The position numbers were made by a program, and so were the translations under genes. From Methanothrix harundinacea (lineage in GTDB: Archaea > Halobacteriota > Methanosarcinia > Methanotrichales > Methanotrichaceae): DNA of 26,660 nucleotides. Position 1 is the first letter of the stretch. Each line of letters starts with the position of its first letter. The notes beneath the pieces were generated by a model, which searched no databases, was not told the DNA's origin, and was given only the letters and a program-made list of their open reading frames with translations. Location of the stretch: assembly GCA_002502785.1 (NCBI GenBank), contig DAQG01000112.1:1-26660 (forward strand), in the 5' to 3' direction. This document shows positions 21,928 through 26,660 of this stretch, piece after piece.

Positions 21928-23855
21928 GCCCTGAACTCAGTTTTCATCCAAAAAGCTATCAAGAGGGCGCAAAGCGCGAATGGCTGACGACAAACGGCCT
22001 CGGGGGTTACGCATCCTCGACGATTCTGGGGGCGAACACCAGGTCTTACCACGGCCTGTTGGTGGCGGCATTGAATCCGCCCACTGAAAGGACGTTGCTC
22101 CTCTCATCCCTGGACGAGGAGCTGATATCCGAATCGGGCCAATACAATCTGGCCTGCCACCAGTACCCAGGCGCGATATACCCCGAGGGGTTCCGCCACC
22201 TGGAGGAGTTCCGGCAGGATCCGATCCCGACGTTCCTCTACAGGACCGAGGACGGTGCCGCCATCGAGAAGAAGGTCTTCATGGTTGGGAGCGAGAACAC
22301 CACCGTCGTCAGATACGAAATCGATGGGTTCGGCCTCTTCAGGGTGGTGCCGCTCGTCAACTGCAGGAGCTTTCACGTCGCATCTCGCGCCCCTCTGATT
22401 AACCAGGAAGTGATTGATCTTGAGGGCGGCGGGAGCGGCGTTCGTCTCCGCTCAGGGTGTGACTTCGCCCTCGTCTCGGACAAGGCACGCTATGTAAGAG
22501 AGGAGCTTTGGTACAATAGCCTTGAGTACGATGTCGAAAGGCAGAGAGGACTCGCCTGGAAGGAGGACGCCTTCAGTCCGGGGCGGTTTGAGGTCCAAGT
22601 CGACGACGGCCACCTCTCTTTCAACATAGTCGCCTCCGTTGGCAGGGATTCGCCTGAGGGGGCTGAAGAGCTGATGAGCCTAGAGGTGGAGCGGATAAGA
22701 AATCTGGAGGGAAACAAGAGGCGAGACCCCAGGTTCAGGCTTCTTGCCGCCGGAGCCGACCAGTTCCTGGTCAGAAGGGGCGAGGGAAAAAGCATCATAG
22801 CGGGGTACCACTGGTTCAACGACTGGGGGAGAGACGCCATGATATCGCTTCCGGGCCTTCTTCTCACAACCCGCAGGTTCGATGACGCCCGAGCGGTTCT
22901 GACCACCTTTGCGGGGGCGATGAAGGATGGCCTTCTGCCAAACGACTTCGGAGCACAGGGCTACAACACCATTGATGCTGCCCTCTGGTTCTTCGAGGCG
23001 GTTTACAAGTACTGGACCTACTCAGGGGATACAGACGTGGTGAGGGAGCTATTCCCCTCCCTCAGGGCGATCGTCGACCGCTACTCCTGGGAGACTCCGG
23101 GATCGTTTTCAGACGAGGACGGTCTCATCGTCTCAAAGCCAGGCCTCACCTGGATGGACGCGAAGGTGGGTGGCGAGTTTGTCACCCCGAGGGCCGGGAA
23201 GGCCTGCGAGATCAACGCTCTCTGGTACAACGCCCTGAGGGTCATGGAGGTTTTCTCCGGGGAGCTGGGCGAGGAATTGGATGGAAGGCTCGCAGAGAAA
23301 GTCTCTGAAAGCTACGAGAAGTTCTGGAACCCGGAGTACGGCTGCCTCTACGACCTTATCGACAGAAAGGATGCCGCCATCAGGCCGAACCAGGTGATAG
23401 CGGCATCCCTACCTTTCACCCCCCTCGACGACGACCAGATCAGGGGGATCGTTGATCTGGCCACAGAGAAGCTCCTCACCCCCTACGGTCTGAGAACCCT
23501 ATCGCCGGAGGACCCCAGATACATCGGAAGGTACGAGGGCAGACCTGCCGAAAGAGATCGCGCATACCACCAGGGGACGGTCTGGCCCTGGCTTATGGGG
23601 CCCTACATAACCGCTCGTCTGAAGACGAGCCGTCACTCCAAAAAGAGCAGGGACGAGGCCAGGGAATTGATGAGGCCTCTCATGGACCTCAAAGATCAGA
23701 TCGGCGTCGGGACGATCTGCGAGATCTTCGACGGCGACGAGCCCTACAGGCCCGGAGGCTGCATATCCCAGGCCTGGTCTCTTGGAGAGGTTATGAGGGC
23801 CTGGTCAGAGGACGTGATGGGAGGGGCGAGCAGGCTGAAGAGGGGGGGCGTTTAG
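21924..23855 (+). CDS. Glycogen debranching enzyme, archaeal type (amylo-alpha-1,6-glucosidase)
   Basis: A 643-residue enzyme with the two parts of the archaeal/bacterial GDE family (TIGR01561-like). An N-terminal beta domain begins EWLTTNGLGGYASSTILGAN, with YHGLLVAAL at about 43-51. The C-terminal (alpha/alpha)6 barrel has YHWFNDWGRDAMISLPGLLL near 295-314 and YHQGTVWPWLMGPY near 548-561. It removes the alpha-1,6 branches left when the amylase shortens glycogen chains. The ATG overlaps the amylase stop by four bases. The gene is complete and converges on the lipoprotein gene, with 80 bp between. The pair indicates glycogen storage and mobilisation in this organism. Confidence 0.93.
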   Translation: MSPELSFHPKSYQEGAKREWLTTNGLGGYASSTILGANTRSYHGLLVAALNPPTERTLLLSSLDEELISESGQYNLACHQYPGAIYPEGFRHLEEFRQDPIPTFLYRTEDGAAIEKKVFMVGSENTTVVRYEIDGFGLFRVVPLVNCRSFHVASRAPLINQEVIDLEGGGSGVRLRSGCDFALVSDKARYVREELWYNSLEYDVERQRGLAWKEDAFSPGRFEVQVDDGHLSFNIVASVGRDSPEGAEELMSLEVERIRNLEGNKRRDPRFRLLAAGADQFLVRRGEGKSIIAGYHWFNDWGRDAMISLPGLLLTTRRFDDARAVLTTFAGAMKDGLLPNDFGAQGYNTIDAALWFFEAVYKYWTYSGDTDVVRELFPSLRAIVDRYSWETPGSFSDEDGLIVSKPGLTWMDAKVGGEFVTPRAGKACEINALWYNALRVMEVFSGELGEELDGRLAEKVSESYEKFWNPEYGCLYDLIDRKDAAIRPNQVIAASLPFTPLDDDQIRGIVDLATEKLLTPYGLRTLSPEDPRYIGRYEGRPAERDRAYHQGTVWPWLMGPYITARLKTSRHSKKSRDEARELMRPLMDLKDQIGVGTICEIFDGDEPYRPGGCISQAWSLGEVMRAWSEDVMGGASRLKRGGV

Positions 23856-23935
23856 AGGGGCACGCCACCCTCTTCCACCTTTTCTTCCGTATCCGGCCGG
23901 GGCCGATCCCGTCCGAGGTCCCTTTTCCCAATAGT

Positions 23936-24817
23936 CTACTCGACGACGGTCACGTCCGAAGGCTGCGCCATCATCGCCATCAGCATGTCAAGCCAGGAGG
24001 GGGCGTTCACGGCTTCTTCTGGCACCACTATTATGACGGGCTCGTTGTAGCTGGAATAGACGACAGTCGAGTCGGATTTGATCTCCATCTCGATTTCGCC
24101 CGTCTCTCCGACAGGAAGGCCCATCATATCAGCGGTCAGGGTCAGCTCCAAAGCGACCTGGTTTTTCAGGGGCAGGTGAGATTCCTTGGAGATCCAGGTC
24201 GTCCATTCCATCTTGCTCTCCTCGAAGATCTCGGTCATGTTCATGGTGTATAGCGGCATCGATCCCATCTGCTGGTTGAGGATCATGGTGAAGGTCTCCG
24301 TGTCGGGAACTACCTTAACCTTGTAGGCGTCCTCGCCGTTGACCTTCTCGGACCCGACCAGCTTTATCTCGGAAGCGTTGAGAAGCTCTGCCTGGGTTTT
24401 CACCTGGTTCTGCTGGTCCCACATATCTTCAGGCATCCCGGGCATCCTCGTCCAGTTTCCGTCGACGTTGGTGTACATGGTATCTCCCTGCATGTACATC
24501 TCCATCTTCGAGACGACTTCACCCATATCCTCAGAGCTGGTGGTGGTCATGGTCATCTTCATGGCGCGGGCTGTGACGTTCAGCTCGCCATCGCCCACCG
24601 ACCTGGTCTCAAAGGACATGGTGCGAAGGGTTCTGTTCGTCTCAGATTGGTTGACCACTTTTATGGTCTGATCCGTATCAACGGCGAAGGCGGCTGTCTC
24701 GACTTCCTCCACCGACTCGATCATCATCACCTTCAGCTCCTCGGGGCTGGGCTTCTCCTCGACGCAGCCCGAGAAGGCGATGACCATCAAGGCCAATAAC
24801 AGTAATAGTTTCTTCAT
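23936..24817 (-). CDS. LolA-like lipoprotein of unknown function
   Basis: A 293-residue protein with a classic lipoprotein signal: a hydrophobic leader (MKKLLLLLALMVIAFSGC) with lipobox F-S-G-C and Cys18 as the probable lipid-attached residue. The mature domain alternates strands such as AFAVDTDQTIKVV, MEMYMQGDTMYTNVDGNW and DAYKVKVVPD, followed by WISKESHLPLK. This is the pattern of LolA/LppX/DUF6612-like half-barrel proteins, which bind hydrophobic ligands; that family placement is by eye. It would sit on the outer face of the cell membrane. GAGGGATT lies about nine bases before the ATG at 24817. It is convergent with the debranching gene and follows the FG-GAP gene on the same strand after a terminator. 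Confidence 0.75.
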   Translation of the reverse strand: MKKLLLLLALMVIAFSGCVEEKPSPEELKVMMIESVEEVETAAFAVDTDQTIKVVNQSETNRTLRTMSFETRSVGDGELNVTARAMKMTMTTTSSEDMGEVVSKMEMYMQGDTMYTNVDGNWTRMPGMPEDMWDQQNQVKTQAELLNASEIKLVGSEKVNGEDAYKVKVVPDTETFTMILNQQMGSMPLYTMNMTEIFEESKMEWTTWISKESHLPLKNQVALELTLTADMMGLPVGETGEIEMEIKSDSTVVYSSYNEPVIIVVPEEAVNAPSWLDMLMAMMAQPSDVTVVE

Positions 24818-25185
24818 GTGGCAATCCCTCTCTTCGACGCACTATTTCACACTATCGTTCGGTTCTGGCCCCGATTTGTCGCCCTCTCCAAACGTGCCAT
24901 CATCGGCTCCAACTCTTGTCCCCGACTCCTGTCCGTATTGGCCGTTCATATCCAGCGTTTCGCGGGACGCTCTTGCAAGGCGATGGAGGCCGGGCGGCGC
25001 GGGAAATCTCCGGCTGGGTTGGCCGGGGGCGGGTGATGGGCGCGTGGGGGGGCAAGGAGTTGCGTTGCCGATAGCGCTGGATGTTGGTTGCGTCTGGTAC
25101 AGGTATTAGATAAATTTAAAATATATATAATTATCTTTTGGCATAGTATGAGAACTTAGCGGTTTATTTATTCGAATTTAGAGTT
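24818..25185. other. Intergenic region upstream of the lipoprotein gene
   Basis: No convincing gene in ~370 bp. The left part is GC-rich. The right part (25107-25140) is very AT-rich, with TTTAAAATATATATAATTA, which could be a promoter on either strand. If it serves the lipoprotein gene the leader would be about 270 bases, unusually long. No TATA box is seen closer to 24817. Confidence 0.4.
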
Positions 25186-25223
25186 AAAAATTTCGAGGCC
25201 TAGAGCCGGTGAAGCTCCAGGCC
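25186..25223 (-). terminator. Intrinsic-type terminator of the FG-GAP gene
   Basis: On the minus strand GGCCTGGAGC and GCTCTAGGCC (25214-25223 and 25197-25206) pair at nine of ten positions around a 7-base loop, 20 bp after the stop. They are followed by TCGAAATTTTTAAC, a short T-run as in intrinsic terminators. Confidence 0.6.
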
Positions 25224-25243
25224 AGCAGTCATGGGCGGGTAAT

Positions 25244-26660
25244 TCACATTTTGTAGAGGACGTTCACCGCACCAGCCCCGGACTTGTCACCTATCGCTTC
25301 CCCAGGTGCCCCTATGGCCAGATCGTCGTAACCGTCTTCATTGAAGTCTCCTGCAGCGACAGAATATCCGAATTGGTCGCCAGCCTCAGAACCGTCTCCT
25401 ATTCCCAGATCCTGATACCATACCTTCGTAGAATCTGCCGCTTTGAGACCGTTAGAGGAGCCGTAAAGGACGTTCACCGCACCAGCCTTGGACTTGTCAC
25501 CTATCGCTTCCCCAGGTGCCCCTATGGCCAGATCGTCGTAACCGTCTTCATTGAAGTCTCCTGCAGCGACAGAATATCCGAATTGGTCGCCAGCCTCAGA
25601 ACCGCCTCCTATTCCCAGATCCTGATACCATACCTTCGTAGAATCTGCCGCTTTGAGACCGTTAGAGGAGCCGTAAAGGACGTTCACTGCACCAGCCCCG
25701 GACTTGTCACCTATCGCTTCCCCAGGTGCCCCTATGGCCAGATCGTCGTAACCGTCTTCATTGAAGTCTCCTGCAGCGACAGAATATCCGAATTGGTCGC
25801 CAGCCTCAGAACCGCCCCCGATACCCAGATCCTGATACCATACTTTCGTAGAATCTGCCGCTTTGAGACCGTTTGAGGAGCCGTAAAGGACGTTCACTGC
25901 ACCAGCCCCGGACTTGTCACCTATCGCTTCCCCAGGTGCTCCTATGGCCAGATCGTCGAAACCGTCTTCATTGAAGTCTCCTGCAGCGACAGAATATCCG
26001 AATTGGTCGCCAGCCTCGGAACCTCCTCCGATTCCCAGATCCTGATACCATACCTTCGTAGAATCTGCCGCTTTGAGACCGTTTGAGGAGCCGTAAAGGA
26101 CGTTCACTGCACCAGCCCCGGACTTGTCACCTATCGCTTCCCCAGGTGCCCCTATGGCCAGATCGTCGAAACCGTCTTCATTGAAGTCTCCTGCAGCGAC
26201 AGAATATCCGAATTGGTCGCCAGCCTCAGAACCGCCCCCAATACCCAGATCCTGATACCATACCTTCGTAGAATCTGCCGCTTTGAGACCGTTCGAGGAG
26301 CCGTAAAGGACGTTCACTGCACCAGCCCTGGATTTGTCACCTATCGCTTCCCCAGGTGCCCCTATGGCCAGATCGTCATAACCGTCTTCATTGAAGTCTC
26401 CTGAAGCGACAGAATATCCGAATTGGTCGCCAGCCTCGGAACCGCCCCCGATACCCAGATCCTGATACAATATAGCCGATGACAGCTCAATTGGGGGCTC
26501 CTCAATCGACGGATAATCAGATGAATTGTTTGGATCTGTTTCTTTCTCGATTTCTGTGCCGTCGTCATAACCGTCACCATCGGTATCAAGAAGCCGCGGA
26601 TCTGTTAGACGTTCTAAAACTTCGTCACCGTCAGTTAATCTGGCTCCTCGCTGTTTTGTG
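25244..26660 (-). CDS. FG-GAP beta-propeller surface protein, 5' end beyond window
   Basis: The frame is open from the right edge to TGA 25244-25246, giving 471 residues of C-terminal sequence; the true start is outside the window. The first ~60 visible residues contain LLDTDGDGYDDGTEI and KETDPNN, a thrombospondin type 3-like calcium-binding segment. Then come about six FG-GAP (integrin alpha-type) repeats of 70 residues. Each has FGYSVAAGDFNEDGYDDLAIG, with the Ca2+-binding D-x-N-x-D-G-x-x-D loop, and GAPGEA. Six or seven such blades fold into a beta-propeller. It is presumably secreted and used in adhesion or as a surface-layer component. A TTG at 26470 that opens a shorter frame is not the start, because coding continues upstream of it in frame. 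Confidence 0.88.
   Translation of the reverse strand, partial: TKQRGARLTDGDEVLERLTDPRLLDTDGDGYDDGTEIEKETDPNNSSDYPSIEEPPIELSSAILYQDLGIGGGSEAGDQFGYSVASGDFNEDGYDDLAIGAPGEAIGDKSRAGAVNVLYGSSNGLKAADSTKVWYQDLGIGGGSEAGDQFGYSVAAGDFNEDGFDDLAIGAPGEAIGDKSGAGAVNVLYGSSNGLKAADSTKVWYQDLGIGGGSEAGDQFGYSVAAGDFNEDGFDDLAIGAPGEAIGDKSGAGAVNVLYGSSNGLKAADSTKVWYQDLGIGGGSEAGDQFGYSVAAGDFNEDGYDDLAIGAPGEAIGDKSGAGAVNVLYGSSNGLKAADSTKVWYQDLGIGGGSEAGDQFGYSVAAGDFNEDGYDDLAIGAPGEAIGDKSKAGAVNVLYGSSNGLKAADSTKVWYQDLGIGDGSEAGDQFGYSVAAGDFNEDGYDDLAIGAPGEAIGDKSGAGAVNVLYKM
25251..26470 (-). repeat. Tandem 210-bp coding repeats (FG-GAP units)
   Basis: The same ten bases CCTGATACCA or a close variant recur at 25411, 25621, 25831, 26041, 26251 and 26461 (plus-strand coordinates), exactly 210 bp apart. 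Adjacent units differ at only a handful of bases, far fewer than expected for old protein repeats, which points to recent or ongoing duplication or gene conversion. The last unit is cut short by the stop (NVLYKM). Confidence 0.92.

Noticed and set aside
24851..24862. ACTATCGTTCGG shared with 6442-6453
   Set aside because: A single 12-base match between two upstream regions, at different distances from the genes and without the other GAACGGT boxes; likely chance.
25251..26470. Regular repeat spacing as a CRISPR array
   Set aside because: The period is 210 bp with no variable spacers; the whole unit is conserved and codes for FG-GAP blades.
26362..26470. TTG at 26470 as the start of the FG-GAP protein
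   Set aside because: Reading the same frame upstream gives a sensible calcium-binding segment to the window edge, so the start lies outside.

Overview
The window reads as chromosome of a methanogenic archaeon, most likely a Methanothrix/Methanosaeta-type (Methanotrichales) organism. Supporting signs are a group II chaperonin (thermosome), a KaiC-like ATPase remnant, an archaeal-type GH57 amylase plus glycogen debranching enzyme pair, AT-rich TATA boxes 25-60 bp upstream of starts, several apparently leaderless genes, purine-rich GGTG/GGAGG ribosome binding sites and a GC-rich coding background. The genus is an inference from gene content and style; no rRNA, tRNA or methanogenesis gene is present to settle it. 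No CRISPR array and no intact insertion sequence was seen.

Layout. (1) 1-550, minus: a 5' portion of an AT-rich AbiGi-like gene, foreign in composition, with its own leaderless promoter. (2) 793-6146, plus: five consecutive membrane proteins for ion and osmotic balance: a CaCA cation antiporter, an MscS channel, a CorA metal transporter, a DUF389 protein and a CDF zinc-type exporter. (3) 6344-14000, plus: an accessory envelope region. A promoter with GAACGGT boxes spaced exactly 30 bp leads to a secreted MTLAEL-repeat protein. Two tandem paralogous proteins follow, then a MacB/LolD-type ABC ATPase, a membrane-anchored extracellular-domain protein and the matching FtsX/MacB permease, with overlapping or close junctions. 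Next come an acidic secreted protein, a 99-residue membrane protein with an H-x13-H helix, and a second, acidic, sequon-rich secreted repeat protein. Two intergenic regions here share a folded element whose main stem is preserved by paired base changes; this is the most interesting unexplained signal in the window.

(4) 14305-15999: the thermosome subunit. (5) 16315-16686, minus: a small membrane protein, followed by about 500 bp of AT-rich DNA without a convincing gene. (6) 17189-18748: a gene graveyard. A truncated copy of the amylase promoter, leader and first ~177 codons (plus strand) abuts a KaiC-like ATPase pseudogene (minus strand) that carries an in-frame stop and a frameshift. (7) 18882-20162, minus: an Eis-like GNAT acetyltransferase, divergent from the glycogen operon. 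(8) 20380-23855: a GH57 alpha-amylase and a glycogen debranching enzyme with overlapping stop and start, together breaking down intracellular glycogen. (9) 23936-24817, minus: a LolA-like lipoprotein. (10) 25244-26660, minus: the C-terminal part of a large FG-GAP beta-propeller surface protein made of near-identical 210-bp units, preceded by a calcium-binding thrombospondin-3-like segment; its start lies beyond the right edge.

The likely working links are the ABC transporter with its secreted or anchored partners (envelope function, substrate unknown), the glycogen pair, and the ion-homeostasis block. The rest are single genes.
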